A stretch of DNA of 64,000 nt from SZUA-229 sp041589455 (GCA_041589455.1 JBFHVQ010000001.1:1-64000), one strand, 5' to 3'. Positions 8,183-17,609 are shown, counted from the first letter of the stretch. The notes: a model not told the origin generated them from the letters alone. Numbers and translations are program-made.

Positions 8183-9309
8183 TTGATGATGGCGTAAGAG
8201 ATAAACATTATAAGCCAAGCTTCAGCATGCGCCTGATACAGATTATGCATCTGGACTTTCTGTTGCTGGTGGGGCTGGCATTGCTGGTACTGGTTGGTCT
8301 GGGAGTCTTGTACAGTGCGGGCGATCAGTCAATGAGCCTGATACATCGTCAGTTGACGCGACTCGGCCTGGCACTGATGGTAATGCTGGTGATCGCCCAG
8401 ATCCCGTCTTCAACCCTGCGCTTCTGGTCGCCCTGGATGTATGTGCTGGGGGTCGTATTGCTGGTATTGGTACTGGTAATGGGCGATATTGGTAAAGGGG
8501 CACAGCGTTGGCTCGATCTGGGGTTTATACGCTTTCAGCCCTCTGAAATGATGAAGCTGGTAACGCCGATGATGATTGCCTGGTATTTTGCAGAAAAACC
8601 ATTGCCACCATCCTATAAAACCCTGCTGGTCGCTGTAGTTCTGATATTGGTGCCGACGTTTCTTATTGCCCGTCAGCCTGATCTGGGAACCTCGTTATTA
8701 ATATTTGCGGCAGGCTTTTTTGTGATCTTTCTTGGCGGTATGAGCTGGCGGCTAATGGCCGGGCTGACTGTGCTAGGGGCCTCATTGTTACCGGTACTGT
8801 GGCATTTTATGCACGACTACCAGCGAGGTCGCGTAATGACCTTGCTGGATCCTCAGCGCGATCCACTGGGGGCGGGCTACCACATTATTCAGTCAAAAAT
8901 TGCCATTGGCTCGGGAGGGATTTATGGTCGAGGATGGCTCAATGGAACACAGTCGCACCTGAACTTCTTGCCGGAACAGTCTACGGATTTCATTTTCTCT
9001 GTGTACGCTGAAGAGTTTGGACTGCTGGGCGGTATCGTATTATTGAGTTTATATGCCTTTATCATTATCAGAGGACTGGTGATTGCGGTGCAAGGGCAGG
9101 ATACCTATGCGCGATTATTAGGTGGTAGCCTGAGCCTGACATTTTTCGTTTATTTGTTTGTGAATGTGGGCATGGTTTCAGGTATTTTACCGGTGGTTGG
9201 GGTACCATTACCGCTTATAAGCTATGGCGGAACATCAATGGTGACGCTAATGGCAGGATTTGGTATGTTGATGTCGATAAACTCTCATCGACGTTTATGG
9301 TCAAAGTAG
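8179..9309 (+). CDS. rodA: RodA, SEDS peptidoglycan glycosyltransferase
   Basis: 376 residues and about ten hydrophobic segments. It carries the SEDS hallmarks: RWLDLGFIRFQPSEMMKL (about 98-115), the RQPDLGTSLL loop around residue 165 and the C-terminal PLPLISYGGTS. RodA polymerises lipid II into glycan strands during rod-shape elongation, paired with PBP2. Its start overlaps the end of mrdA as ATGA. The next gene, mltB, begins 42 bases on, so all are probably co-transcribed. Confidence 0.96.
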   Translation: MIDDGVRDKHYKPSFSMRLIQIMHLDFLLLVGLALLVLVGLGVLYSAGDQSMSLIHRQLTRLGLALMVMLVIAQIPSSTLRFWSPWMYVLGVVLLVLVLVMGDIGKGAQRWLDLGFIRFQPSEMMKLVTPMMIAWYFAEKPLPPSYKTLLVAVVLILVPTFLIARQPDLGTSLLIFAAGFFVIFLGGMSWRLMAGLTVLGASLLPVLWHFMHDYQRGRVMTLLDPQRDPLGAGYHIIQSKIAIGSGGIYGRGWLNGTQSHLNFLPEQSTDFIFSVYAEEFGLLGGIVLLSLYAFIIIRGLVIAVQGQDTYARLLGGSLSLTFFVYLFVNVGMVSGILPVVGVPLPLISYGGTSMVTLMAGFGMLMSINSHRRLWSK

Positions 9310-9351
9310 TGCGGCAGCATTACCTAACAAACTTAGATTAATTAAAACTAT

Positions 9352-10386
9352 ATGAAAACACACACACTTAAATTAAGCATTAGAGCATTGTCTGTTTTAT
9401 TGTGTCTGATTCCTGGTATCGCCTCAGCGAATTATGGGGAAAGAGAAGATGTACGTGCATTTATTAACGAAATGCACAGCAAACATGGTTTCGACAGTCA
9501 GCAGATGTTGCAATGGATGACAGGGGTCAAGCAGCAAACCACCGCGCTTGAAGCAATCGCGCGCCCAGCTGAAGGAAAGCCCTGGAAAGATTACCGAAAT
9601 ATTTTTATAACAGAAAAGCGCATTAGTCAGGGCGTCGAGTTCTGGAAGCAAAATGTTGCTTTACTGTCACGGGCGGAAAAAGAGTTTGGTGTGCCAGCAG
9701 AGTATATTGTCGCCATTATTGGTGTTGAAACCTATTATGGACGACACGCCGGTAACTACCCGGTGCTTGATGCCTTAACCACACTCGGTTTCGATTACCC
9801 ACTGGAAAATACCACCAAAGAACGACGCGATCGCAGGGAAAAATTCTTCCGTAAGGAACTAATGCACTTTTTACTGATGAGTCGTGAAGAAAAGTTTGAC
9901 CCAAGAGAACTGAAAGGCTCTTACGCAGGCGCTATGGGAATGCCACAGTTTATACCTAGCAGCTTCAGAAGCTATGCCGTGGATTTTGACGGTAATGGCG
10001 TACGTGATTTCTGGTCCAGTTCTGCAGACCCTATTGGTAGTGTGGCTAACTATTTCAAAGTGCATGGATGGCAGCCTGGTCAGCCAGTAATTAGTTCGGC
10101 ATCAGTGAATGGCGAGGCGGCAAAGTACGGCACTCGGAAAATTACTTCTCGTAAAAAGAACTGGAAGCCAGTCGCTAATTTTTATCAGATGGGCGTGAAA
10201 TCGCAGCAGCGTTTTTCAGATAACGAACTATCTATGCTATTAAAGCTTCAAGGTAGCAAGGGTGATGAATACTGGCTGGCATTGCATAATTTTTATGTGA
10301 TTACGCGTTATAATCACAGCCCACTTTATGCCCTTGCGGTACATCAGTTGAGTCAGGAAGTGGCAGCTAGATATCGTGCCAGATAG
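9352..10386 (+). CDS. mltB: Lytic murein transglycosylase B
   Basis: 344 residues with a signal peptide (hydrophobic 11-25, cleavage near IASA-N). No lipobox cysteine is seen, so it is a soluble-form SltB/MltB rather than a lipoprotein. The catalytic region is IIGVETYYGRHAGNYPVLDALTTLGFDYP, with Glu126 as the acid/base equivalent of Glu162 in E. coli Slt35. The family QFIPSS segment and a calcium-loop-like DFDGNGVRDFW are also present. The enzyme cleaves glycan strands to 1,6-anhydro-MurNAc ends. It is the third gene of the elongation operon, where it remodels wall made by PBP2-RodA. Confidence 0.94.
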   Translation: MKTHTLKLSIRALSVLLCLIPGIASANYGEREDVRAFINEMHSKHGFDSQQMLQWMTGVKQQTTALEAIARPAEGKPWKDYRNIFITEKRISQGVEFWKQNVALLSRAEKEFGVPAEYIVAIIGVETYYGRHAGNYPVLDALTTLGFDYPLENTTKERRDRREKFFRKELMHFLLMSREEKFDPRELKGSYAGAMGMPQFIPSSFRSYAVDFDGNGVRDFWSSSADPIGSVANYFKVHGWQPGQPVISSASVNGEAAKYGTRKITSRKKNWKPVANFYQMGVKSQQRFSDNELSMLLKLQGSKGDEYWLALHNFYVITRYNHSPLYALAVHQLSQEVAARYRAR

Positions 10387-10430
10387 TAATACAGTTTCAG
10401 TGATACAGGCTTTAGCAATACAGGGTTTTA

Positions 10431-11231
10431 ATGTTGATTAATATGAAACAGAAGGTAGTTGTCTTTCTGATGCTTGTGCTCGGCACACTGTTGTCTTCTT
10501 GTGGAATACAAGATAGTGCACCAGATCGATTTGTCAGGGCAGATACACCGGATGCGATCCCCGCTAATGAGCCATTGAGTCGATATGGTAACCCTGAAAG
10601 CTACACTGTCATGGGTAACACTTATCGTGTGATGAAAAGTGCTAATAATTTTACTCAGGATGGTTATGCGTCCTGGTATGGCACCAAGTTTCATGGTCGT
10701 AAAACATCAAGTGGTGAGCCATACGATATGTATGCAATGACAGCGGCACATAAAACCCTGCCATTGCCGACCTATGTTGAAGTGACACACAAGGAAACCG
10801 GTAAGAAAATAATCGTTAAGGTGAATGACCGGGGGCCCTTTCATCAGGGGCGTATTATAGATCTTTCCTATGCGGCCGCCAGAAAACTGGGGATTTCAAG
10901 TACTGGCACTGGACCAGTTAGCATTCGAACGATTAATACCTCTGCACTTGATCTGAAAACAGACGAGGTGGTATTGCCAGCACCTCGAAATGGCAATGGC
11001 GAAATTCATGTACAGATAGCTGCCATGGGTAGTGAAGCAGCGGCAGAAAAAGTTGCTGATGATCTAAGGCAGAAAAAAATCCAGAGTGTCAGGGTGCATG
11101 TGGTTGAGTCAGATGGCAGGAAGCTATATCGTGTCCGTGTTGGGCCTATTCCCAATGTCGATCTGGCTTATAAAGTCATTAATGACCTCAATGTTATTGG
11201 CTTAGACAAGGCGCGTGTGGTTGTTGATTAA
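10431..11231 (+). CDS. rlpA: RlpA septal ring lytic transglycosylase, lipoprotein
   Basis: 266 residues. The signal ends in a lipobox LLSSC (Cys24), so it should be an outer-membrane lipoprotein. A double-psi beta-barrel domain follows (about 80-170), with ASWYGTKFHGRKTSSGEPYD and VNDRGPFHQGRIIDLS. A C-terminal SPOR domain (about 187-266) should bind denuded glycans. RlpA of Pseudomonas cleaves such strands at the septum. Gene order and domain order match the Pseudomonas-type elongation operon. ATG 10431 is used; ATG 10443 in frame is possible and would keep the lipobox. Confidence 0.94.
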   Translation: MLINMKQKVVVFLMLVLGTLLSSCGIQDSAPDRFVRADTPDAIPANEPLSRYGNPESYTVMGNTYRVMKSANNFTQDGYASWYGTKFHGRKTSSGEPYDMYAMTAAHKTLPLPTYVEVTHKETGKKIIVKVNDRGPFHQGRIIDLSYAAARKLGISSTGTGPVSIRTINTSALDLKTDEVVLPAPRNGNGEIHVQIAAMGSEAAAEKVADDLRQKKIQSVRVHVVESDGRKLYRVRVGPIPNVDLAYKVINDLNVIGLDKARVVVD

Positions 11232-11274
11232 AGCGGTAATGCGCTAAATTTTAAATATTCAAATTAGAGTCTAT

Positions 11275-12420
11275 ATGTTAAAAATGATCCACTTATTTAC
11301 AACGGTTTTCAGTTTTCTTTTAATCACACTGTCTGTTAATGCAAATGCTAATCCAGTACCGTCTCCTCCGTCGCTGGCGGCAGAAAGTTATTTACTGGTT
11401 GATGCACATAGTGGAAGAATTCTTGCGGAAAAAGATATTCATAAGAAAGTGGAGCCGGCCAGTATCACTAAAATGATGACGGCTTATGTGGTTTATAAAG
11501 AGCTGGAAACAGGACGTCTGTCACTTGATGAAGAAGTCACTATCAGTAAAAAAGCCTGGAAAATGAAAGGCTCGAAAATGTTTATTGAGGTGGGTAAAAA
11601 GGTCAAGGTGGAAGAGCTGCTTAAAGGCCTGATTATACAGTCGGGGAATGATGCAACAGTTGCTCTGGCTGAACATATTGCAGGCAGTGAATCGACCTTT
11701 GCCGATTATATGAACCAGTATGCGCAGCAGTTAGGTATGACCGATACGCATTTTGTTAATGCCACAGGCTGGCCGGCAAAACAGCATTTAACGACGGCAG
11801 TTGATCTGGTAAAACTGGCATCGGCACTGATCAATGATTTTCCAGGTCACTATGAATGGTACAAGGAAAAGCAATATACCTTTAACGGAATCAAGCAATA
11901 CAACCGTAATAAACTGCTATGGCGTGATAAAAGTGTCGATGGTATTAAAACCGGTCACACTGAATCAGCAGGCTACTGCCTGGTGTCATCGGCAAAGCGT
12001 AATGATATGCGTCTGATTGCGGTTGTGCTGGGAACTAAAAGTGAGAAAGCCCGCAGTGATGTCAGTCAGTCTTTATTAAGTTATGGTTTCCGTTTTTATG
12101 AAAGCAGTAAACTTTATGCGGCTGGCGAAACCCTGAATCAGGCGCGTATCTGGAAAGGTGCCTCAGAGCATATCAATCTGGGTCTGCAAGAAGACCTGTT
12201 TGTGACGATACCCCGAGGTCAGTATAAAAAGCTCAAGCCGCTTATCGAAATCAATACTGATATTGTAGCGCCAGTAAAGAAAGGCCAGACACTGGGAAAA
12301 GTCAGTGTAACGCTTGATGGTAAAGAGCTGATCTCGCATCCATTGATTGCATTACAGAATATCGAGAAAGGCAGCCTTTGGCAGCGTAGTAAAGATCAGA
12401 TTATTCAGTTATTCCGGTAA
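11275..12420 (+). CDS. dacA: D-alanyl-D-alanine carboxypeptidase (PBP5/6 type)
   Basis: 381 residues with a signal peptide ending near NANA. The active-site triad motifs are SITK (63-66), SGN (123-125) and KTG (225-227). A beta-rich C-terminal domain (about 275-360) follows, then an amphipathic helix (SLWQRSKDQIIQLFR) that anchors the protein to the outer face of the inner membrane. The enzyme removes the terminal D-Ala of pentapeptide stems. Spacing to rlpA is 43 bases, in the same operon. The symbol could equally be dacC as used in Pseudomonas. Confidence 0.94.
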   Translation: MLKMIHLFTTVFSFLLITLSVNANANPVPSPPSLAAESYLLVDAHSGRILAEKDIHKKVEPASITKMMTAYVVYKELETGRLSLDEEVTISKKAWKMKGSKMFIEVGKKVKVEELLKGLIIQSGNDATVALAEHIAGSESTFADYMNQYAQQLGMTDTHFVNATGWPAKQHLTTAVDLVKLASALINDFPGHYEWYKEKQYTFNGIKQYNRNKLLWRDKSVDGIKTGHTESAGYCLVSSAKRNDMRLIAVVLGTKSEKARSDVSQSLLSYGFRFYESSKLYAAGETLNQARIWKGASEHINLGLQEDLFVTIPRGQYKKLKPLIEINTDIVAPVKKGQTLGKVSVTLDGKELISHPLIALQNIEKGSLWQRSKDQIIQLFR

Positions 12421-12584
12421 TCAAACTCTACCGAGTCGATGCGATTGGTTCGACGATTTCATAAAGAGGCTCAACCTGCTTTGTCATGAGATAGTGGCTA
12501 ACGGGAGGGGATTCTTAAGCTCATTGGCTGCATTGAGGTGCAGTGGATGTTTTCAAAATTTTGTTACAGCTCTCGGAGAACTGT

Positions 12585-13448
12585 ATGTCAATTGTATATT
12601 TAAATGGTGAATACCTGCCAGTTGAGGAAGCTCGTGTTTCAGTACTGGATCGAGGTTTTCTATTTGCTGATGGTGTTTATGAAGTGATACCAGCCTATGG
12701 CGGGCGTTTATTGCGATTGGCGGAACACCTGAAGCGATTGCAGGACAGTCTTGATTCGATCCGGCTACCTAACCCCATGAACAATGATGAATGGCAGCAG
12801 ATGTTTGAACGTCTACTTGCAGAGAATCCCAGTGATGACCAGTCGGTTTATCTGCAGGTAACACGGGGTAGTGCTGCAGTGCGTAACCATGGCTTTCCAG
12901 ACGAGGTTGAACCGACAATTTTTGCGATGGTGACAGCCCTACCTAAGGTTGATAAAGAGCAGCTTAAGCCGGGAGTATCAGCGATTACACTTGATGATAT
13001 CCGCTGGAAAGCCTGTAACATCAAGTCCATATCTTTATTGGGTAATATTCTCCTCAGGCAACAGGCTCATGATCAACAGGCAGCTGAAGCAATACTGGTC
13101 AATGAAGGTAAGGTGACAGAAGGTGCTGCCAGTAATGTTTTCCTGGTGCTAGATGGTGTGATCGTAACCCCGCCAACAGGGCCCTGCCTGTTACCAGGAA
13201 TTACTCGTGACTTGATACTCGAACTAGCAGAACAGAATGAACTACCACACGAAGTAAGAGAAATCGATGAGTCAGAATTGCTTAAAGCCAGTGAAATATG
13301 GCTAACCAGTTCCACCAAAGAGATTTTGCCGGTAGTTGAGCTAAACGGGCGACCAGTTGAAAAAGGCGTTGCTGGCCCCATATGGGAAAAGATGATTGAT
13401 ATTTATCAGGCCTATAAGTCAAAGCTTAGACAGGGACAGGCCAGTTAG
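12585..13448 (+). CDS. dat: D-amino acid aminotransferase
   Basis: 287 residues from the ATG at 12585 (CGGAGA upstream); earlier in-frame codons are unlikely. It is a fold-type IV PLP aminotransferase: NGEYLPVEEARVSVLDRGF at the N-terminus, the PLP lysine Lys147 in NIKSISLLGN, and TEGAASNVF for phosphate and carboxylate contacts. D-AAT makes D-Glu or D-Ala from keto acids. The Lys context N-I-K-S matches D-AAT rather than branched-chain IlvE. Its place after dacA fits D-Ala recycling, though 4-amino-4-deoxychorismate lyase-like relatives cannot be fully excluded. Confidence 0.87.
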   Translation: MSIVYLNGEYLPVEEARVSVLDRGFLFADGVYEVIPAYGGRLLRLAEHLKRLQDSLDSIRLPNPMNNDEWQQMFERLLAENPSDDQSVYLQVTRGSAAVRNHGFPDEVEPTIFAMVTALPKVDKEQLKPGVSAITLDDIRWKACNIKSISLLGNILLRQQAHDQQAAEAILVNEGKVTEGAASNVFLVLDGVIVTPPTGPCLLPGITRDLILELAEQNELPHEVREIDESELLKASEIWLTSSTKEILPVVELNGRPVEKGVAGPIWEKMIDIYQAYKSKLRQGQAS

Positions 13449-13467
13449 CCTGACTACGGAGTGTGCG

Positions 13468-13767
13468 ATGAGTGATAAGCCAAAAGACAAGATTTTTTAC
13501 GATGAAGAACAGGAAACCCTGTTTGAATTTCCCTGTGACTTTCCGATAAAAGCCATGGGCAAAACGGGTGATGAGCTCGAAGTCGCGGTGCTTGAGATTA
13601 TTAATCGTCATGTTGAAACCCTGCCTGAGGGAGCCGTGAAATTTACCCAGAGCAGTAACGGTAAATTCACCTCTATCACTATCACCTTTACCGCCCACAG
13701 CAAAGATCACCTGGATAAAATTTATATGGAGCTGACCAGTTGTGAGCATGTGTTGTACTGTATTTAA
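13468..13767 (+). CDS. ybeD: YbeD-like DUF493 protein
   Basis: 99 residues from ATG 13468 with GGAG 7-10 bases upstream. The sequence has the ACT-like alpha/beta pattern of the DUF493 (UPF0250) family: FPCDFPIKAMG, then SSNGKFTSITITFTA, and the terminal LTSCEHVLYCI. In many gammaproteobacteria this gene sits between dacA/dacC and lipB, as here. A regulatory link to lipoate metabolism has been suggested from that context, but the function is not settled. The C-terminus is intact even though a repeat element starts right after the stop. Confidence 0.9.
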   Translation: MSDKPKDKIFYDEEQETLFEFPCDFPIKAMGKTGDELEVAVLEIINRHVETLPEGAVKFTQSSNGKFTSITITFTAHSKDHLDKIYMELTSCEHVLYCI

Positions 13768-13892
13768 AAGAAAACGCGAATGAACGCTAACAACGCAAAT
13801 AAACGCGATATTTCTGTTTGCCACAGTCAAACAGAAGTCATCACTTTATTCGCGTACATTTGCGTACATTCGCGTTGTTAGCGTTGTCTTTT
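13768..13892. repeat. Nested palindromic intergenic element (MITE-like)
   Basis: The 139-base gap between ybeD and lipB is almost filled by a nested inverted repeat. The arms are AACGCTAACAACGC at 13783-13796 and its exact complement at 13872-13885. An inner perfect 9-bp stem TTCTGTTTG / CAAACAGAA spans 13812-13836. Between them are degenerate tandem copies of ACGCRAATNNACGC. It has no coding capacity. It looks like a mobile or REP-type element rather than a simple terminator. Confidence 0.65.
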
Positions 13893-13906
13893 ATTCCCGT
13901 TTACCT

Positions 13907-14548
13907 ATGGCTAAAAACCTCAATCAATACGCCATTATCAGACGCCTGGGTCTGCAGGATTATTCGTCAGTGTTTCAGCAAATGCAGCAGTTTATTGCTG
14001 ATCGTACGCCTGAAACGCCGGATGAAATATGGCTGCTAGAGCATCCTCCTGTGTTTACTCTGGGAACCAATGCAAAACCTGAACACCTGCTAAATCCTGA
14101 GGATATTCCTGTTGTACAAACAGATCGTGGCGGCCAGGTAACCTACCATGCCCCAGGTCAGCTAATTGCCTATATCTTAATTGATGTAAAGCGCAAAGGT
14201 ATGGGGGTGAGGCAATTGGTCAGTGCACTGGAGAATTCTGTCATTCAATTTCTGGCAAACCAGGGTATAGAAGCGGCTGCGAACCCAACAGCGCCGGGTG
14301 TTTATGTCGATGGAGCTAAAATTGCGGCGCTAGGTTTAAGGGTTAAACAGAAGGGTAGTTATCATGGGCTTAGTCTGAATGTGGACATGGATCTGACAGA
14401 TTTTGATAGAATAAACCCCTGTGGCTATCCAGGGTTACAGGTGACTAGTCTGAAAAAACTGGGACTTGATCTGGATATGCAGCAAACCACATCGTTAATG
14501 CTGGAGTCGTTATGCCAGCAACTCGATATTACGCAAATCGAACAGTAG
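13907..14548 (+). CDS. lipB: Octanoyl-[ACP]:protein N-octanoyltransferase
   Basis: 213 residues with all LipB hallmarks: TDRGGQVTYHAPGQLIAY (72-89), the lysine in GAKIAALG (Lys138) and the acyl-thioester cysteine in NPCGYPG (Cys172). It moves octanoate from acyl carrier protein to the lipoyl domains of dehydrogenase complexes and the glycine cleavage H protein. The ATG at 13907 follows the nested repeat and has no strong ribosome site. lipA starts 6 bases after its stop, so the two are surely co-transcribed. Confidence 0.96.
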   Translation: MAKNLNQYAIIRRLGLQDYSSVFQQMQQFIADRTPETPDEIWLLEHPPVFTLGTNAKPEHLLNPEDIPVVQTDRGGQVTYHAPGQLIAYILIDVKRKGMGVRQLVSALENSVIQFLANQGIEAAANPTAPGVYVDGAKIAALGLRVKQKGSYHGLSLNVDMDLTDFDRINPCGYPGLQVTSLKKLGLDLDMQQTTSLMLESLCQQLDITQIEQ

Positions 14549-14554
14549 ACGTTT

Positions 14555-15508
14555 ATGAGCAAGAATAAAGTTGTTGCCGGTGTAAAACAGACCGGTGCTG
14601 AAAAAGTCGCACGTATTCCGGTGAAAATTGCAAAAACCGAAAAAATGCCTCGTAAACCCGAATGGATTCGTGCCAAGGCTCCTACGCACCCTAATGTAAA
14701 ACGCCTTAAAAAAGTTTTGCGCGAGCAGAAACTGTTTACCGTCTGTGAAGAAGCGTCCTGCCCGAATCTGGGTGAATGCTTTGGCCATGGCACTGCAACC
14801 TTTATGATCATGGGTGAAATCTGTACACGGCGGTGCCCGTTTTGTGATGTCGGTCATGGTCGCCCATTGCCGCTGGATAAAAATGAGCCACAGAATATGG
14901 CGGATACGATCCAGGCAATGCAATTAAAGTATGTTGTTATTACATCGGTAGATAGAGATGATTTACGTGATGGCGGTGCGGCACACTTTGTAGAATGCAT
15001 AGAAAAGACTCGTGCTTCGACACCGGGTATAAAAGTTGAAACTCTAGTACCAGACTTTCGTGGTCGCGTAGATATTGCACTAGATATACTTAAAACGTCT
15101 CCACCTGATGTGTTTAATCATAACCTTGAAACAGTGCCTCGCTTATATAGGGAGGCTCGTCCGGGAGCAGATTATCAGGGCTCGTTAGATTTACTGAAGG
15201 CCTTTGGTGATGCATGTATCGGAGTGCCAACAAAATCTGGTTTGATGCTTGGTCTCGGTGAAGAAAAAGATGAAGTAATCGAAGTGTTAAAAGATCTTCG
15301 AGCACATAATGTTACCATGCTGACGCTTGGACAATATCTACAGCCAAGTGCACATCACCTACCGGTAAAACGGTTTGTTACGCCAGACGAATTTGAAGAA
15401 TATAAAGTGATCGCGGAAGCGATGGGCTTTGAGCAGGTGGCCAGTGCGCCGATGGTACGTTCATCCTATCATGCGGATTTACAGGCGGCAGGAGAGTTTG
15501 AGAGTTAA
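14555..15508 (+). CDS. lipA: Lipoyl synthase
   Basis: 317 residues. The auxiliary cluster motif C-x4-C-x5-C is at Cys64, Cys69 and Cys75, and the radical SAM motif C-x3-C-x2-C at Cys90, Cys94 and Cys97. The C-terminal RSSYHAD supplies the serine ligand. The enzyme inserts two sulfurs into protein-bound octanoyl groups. The first 35 residues are a basic extension rich in Lys, Val and Ala, as in other proteobacterial LipA. It is the last gene of the elongation/lipoate operon. Confidence 0.97.
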   Translation: MSKNKVVAGVKQTGAEKVARIPVKIAKTEKMPRKPEWIRAKAPTHPNVKRLKKVLREQKLFTVCEEASCPNLGECFGHGTATFMIMGEICTRRCPFCDVGHGRPLPLDKNEPQNMADTIQAMQLKYVVITSVDRDDLRDGGAAHFVECIEKTRASTPGIKVETLVPDFRGRVDIALDILKTSPPDVFNHNLETVPRLYREARPGADYQGSLDLLKAFGDACIGVPTKSGLMLGLGEEKDEVIEVLKDLRAHNVTMLTLGQYLQPSAHHLPVKRFVTPDEFEEYKVIAEAMGFEQVASAPMVRSSYHADLQAAGEFES

Positions 15509-15708
15509 TGTGTCGTTAAGATGCTCTAATCTTAAATGAGTTGATAGACTGTGAATGAATTGTTTTTCAGGTAAGCTTTTTAACTTTTGGTAGTTTTTGG
15601 TTTCAAACCTAACCTGGTTTTTCAGAAAAACGAATCATTGATGAATGCCCTTTGTATCATGAGGCGTGCAATTTATTGCAATCTAATACTAATAAGCTTC
15701 AGGCTAAT

Positions 15709-15745
15709 AAAAAAGCACGGCATATAATGGCGTGCTTTTTTATTA
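15709..15745. terminator. Bidirectional terminator between lipA and yfaZ
   Basis: AAAAAGCACG / CGTGCTTTTT with an 11-base loop. A-rich and T-rich flanks on either side let it work for both convergent genes. It lies 200 bases after lipA and about 30 bases after the yfaZ stop. The rest of 15509-15708 shows nothing recognisable. Confidence 0.75.
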
Positions 15746-15771
15746 ATGCCACTATGAAGTCTTAGTAACTG

Positions 15772-16350
15772 TTAGAAGTCGATCTTAATTCCGAAATGTC
15801 CGCCGTCATCTACTTCAATCTCAGGGCCATTTTCCAGTTCGTACTCCATATTGCGATATCCTACATAGGCACGTGCACTCGGTGTCACTTCCAGCTCAAT
15901 GGAAAAAGATACTTCACTGTATTCATCGGCACCACTAAACGAAGTTATGCTAGGCGCATAAAAGGCAGAGGCACGGAATGCAATCGGTGTAGAAGATGGA
16001 ATTACATAGCGAATTTGACCGCCGATAGCCAGGGCACCAAATTCTTCGTCGATTAGATTATTGGCATCCAGCGAAACCAGGGTCAGTTTGCCGCCAACAC
16101 CAAACTGTAATTGCTTGTTATTGCCAGCTGCATTGCCAGTGACCATCATCTGTCCATTGAACTGATAATCATCATTTTCAGTGAACAGCAGACCCAGGCC
16201 AACATCAGTGCCACCATATCCAAAGGTAGATGACTGAGTCAGGTAATTGATTTCTGCCATCTCGTCAGCCAGTTTCAGGTCAATACTACGTGCATCAACC
16301 TGAGATGTTAAAAAGGTGAATGGCAACAGAAGAGCGATTTTTTTTATCAT
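15772..16350 (-). CDS. YfaZ-family outer membrane protein
   Basis: About 192 residues from ATG 16350, chosen because GGGGA lies 5-6 bases upstream; ATG 16362 is also in frame. A signal peptide (LLLPFTFLTSQVDA) precedes alternating beta strands, with GLGLLFTE, FGVGGKLTLV, GGQIRYVI and YVGYRNMEYEL. It ends in a C-terminal Phe (FGIKIDF) typical of outer-membrane barrels. The pattern matches the YfaZ family, whose function is not known. It is a single gene between two terminators. Confidence 0.8.
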   Translation of the reverse strand: MIKKIALLLPFTFLTSQVDARSIDLKLADEMAEINYLTQSSTFGYGGTDVGLGLLFTENDDYQFNGQMMVTGNAAGNNKQLQFGVGGKLTLVSLDANNLIDEEFGALAIGGQIRYVIPSSTPIAFRASAFYAPSITSFSGADEYSEVSFSIELEVTPSARAYVGYRNMEYELENGPEIEVDDGGHFGIKIDF

Positions 16351-16443
16351 GGTGTTCCCCATAAAATAATAAGCGGTACTTTTACCTGTAGATCATCAAC
16401 AGCTGTAAAAGTTCGTTAGATCATACACAAAGCGCAGACCAAA

Positions 16444-16488
16444 AAAAACACGACCCATTCTCGTTTTAAGTAGGAATGAGCCGTGTTT
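16444..16488 (-). terminator. Intrinsic terminator of the soeABC operon
   Basis: On the minus strand the arms AAAACACGGCTCATTC and GAATGGGTCGTGTTTT pair with two imperfections and are followed by a run of T. It starts 40 bases past the soeC stop. Confidence 0.85.
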
Positions 16489-16527
16489 TATCTAGATACT
16501 CAAATATATGAGTATCTGGTAGTTACA

Positions 16528-17505
16528 TTATACTGTCTGGTAGTAAATGTTCTGCGGATGGTTCGCCTGTGCAAAGAAGAACCAGCGCTCAGCAAGCAGA
16601 CCTGTGTATTGAATCAGGAATGCTGCAGCCAGAACGCCCGCGCTTGCGTCGCCAATGGCAGAAGCCAGCAGGACAACAGGAATTGGGAATACCAGAAGCA
16701 TAAAGATGTACTTGATAGACTTCAGGAATGATGCAGTCTTACCGTGGAAGTATTCACGTGTATTGAAAGAACCACCCATCGCGCCCTGAACCTTCTGCTG
16801 GATCTTGTTGTGACGAATACCAATCGCAGATTGAACCGTAGACTTATGCTTGATGCGGCTGTTGCGGTAAAGCGATGCAGAGCGTGTAATAAATACAGCA
16901 ACTGTCAGTGCAATTGCCCAGCCGCCCAGAAAGCTAACCTGCTCCTGTAGGCCAAGGTAAGCAGCCAGTGCAGTTGCTAAAGTAAAGCCAGATGCAGTAC
17001 CAAACAGGAAGTAGTTGATAACCGTTAATGGGCTAGACCACTCCTGCAGGAACTTGATGCAGGCATAGATCATTGCTGTACATAGGAACAGTGCAAAAGT
17101 TGCAATAACACCAAAGATACCAACAAACAGGCTGTTGCTCAGATTAACATTGCCGATTGTTAAGGCGACACCATCCAGGTTAAACAGGTGCATAACGCCG
17201 TAAACAAAAACTGCAGCCATCATGGTTGGCAGCGCGATAACTTCGCGTGATAACCATGAGGTACGCCACATAGCCGCAGCACGCCAGGCGCGCTCAGGGT
17301 GACCTAAGTGGAAGAATGATGAAAACAGACCCAGACCTAACAGGATCAGTGAAATAACAGCACCAGTGCCGTAGAAACCAGAATCGCTAACATTCGACAG
17401 AATGTTCAGTTCCTGGTAAACCTGAGTTGAGAACAGTGCCAGGAAAAGACCCTGAGCTGTACCAATCAGTGTGGTTAAGAATATGACAGAAAATGCGGGA
17501 TGCAT
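16528..17505 (-). CDS. soeC: Sulfite dehydrogenase membrane anchor, NrfD/DmsC type
   Basis: 325 residues with about eight transmembrane segments and the DmsC-like motif HLGHPERAWRA (67-77) after the second helix. Such subunits carry electrons between an iron-sulfur subunit and the quinone pool. AGGAGA lies directly upstream of the ATG. The gene follows soeB after a 168-base gap that contains a small palindromic repeat. Together with soeA and soeB it forms a three-subunit complex; SoeABC of purple sulfur bacteria oxidises cytoplasmic sulfite to sulfate. The DmsC-type family is sure; sulfite as substrate is inferred from the whole locus. Confidence 0.82.
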   Translation of the reverse strand: MHPAFSVIFLTTLIGTAQGLFLALFSTQVYQELNILSNVSDSGFYGTGAVISLILLGLGLFSSFFHLGHPERAWRAAAMWRTSWLSREVIALPTMMAAVFVYGVMHLFNLDGVALTIGNVNLSNSLFVGIFGVIATFALFLCTAMIYACIKFLQEWSSPLTVINYFLFGTASGFTLATALAAYLGLQEQVSFLGGWAIALTVAVFITRSASLYRNSRIKHKSTVQSAIGIRHNKIQQKVQGAMGGSFNTREYFHGKTASFLKSIKYIFMLLVFPIPVVLLASAIGDASAGVLAAAFLIQYTGLLAERWFFFAQANHPQNIYYQTV

Positions 17506-17609
17506 CGTTCTCTCCTAGTTAAATTTAAAATTACTAAACAGTAACCGATTAAAATCTTGTTAAAACTCGTTTTCCTTTCTGCTTCTTCGGTTATCCAGTG
17601 TTTTTAGTT

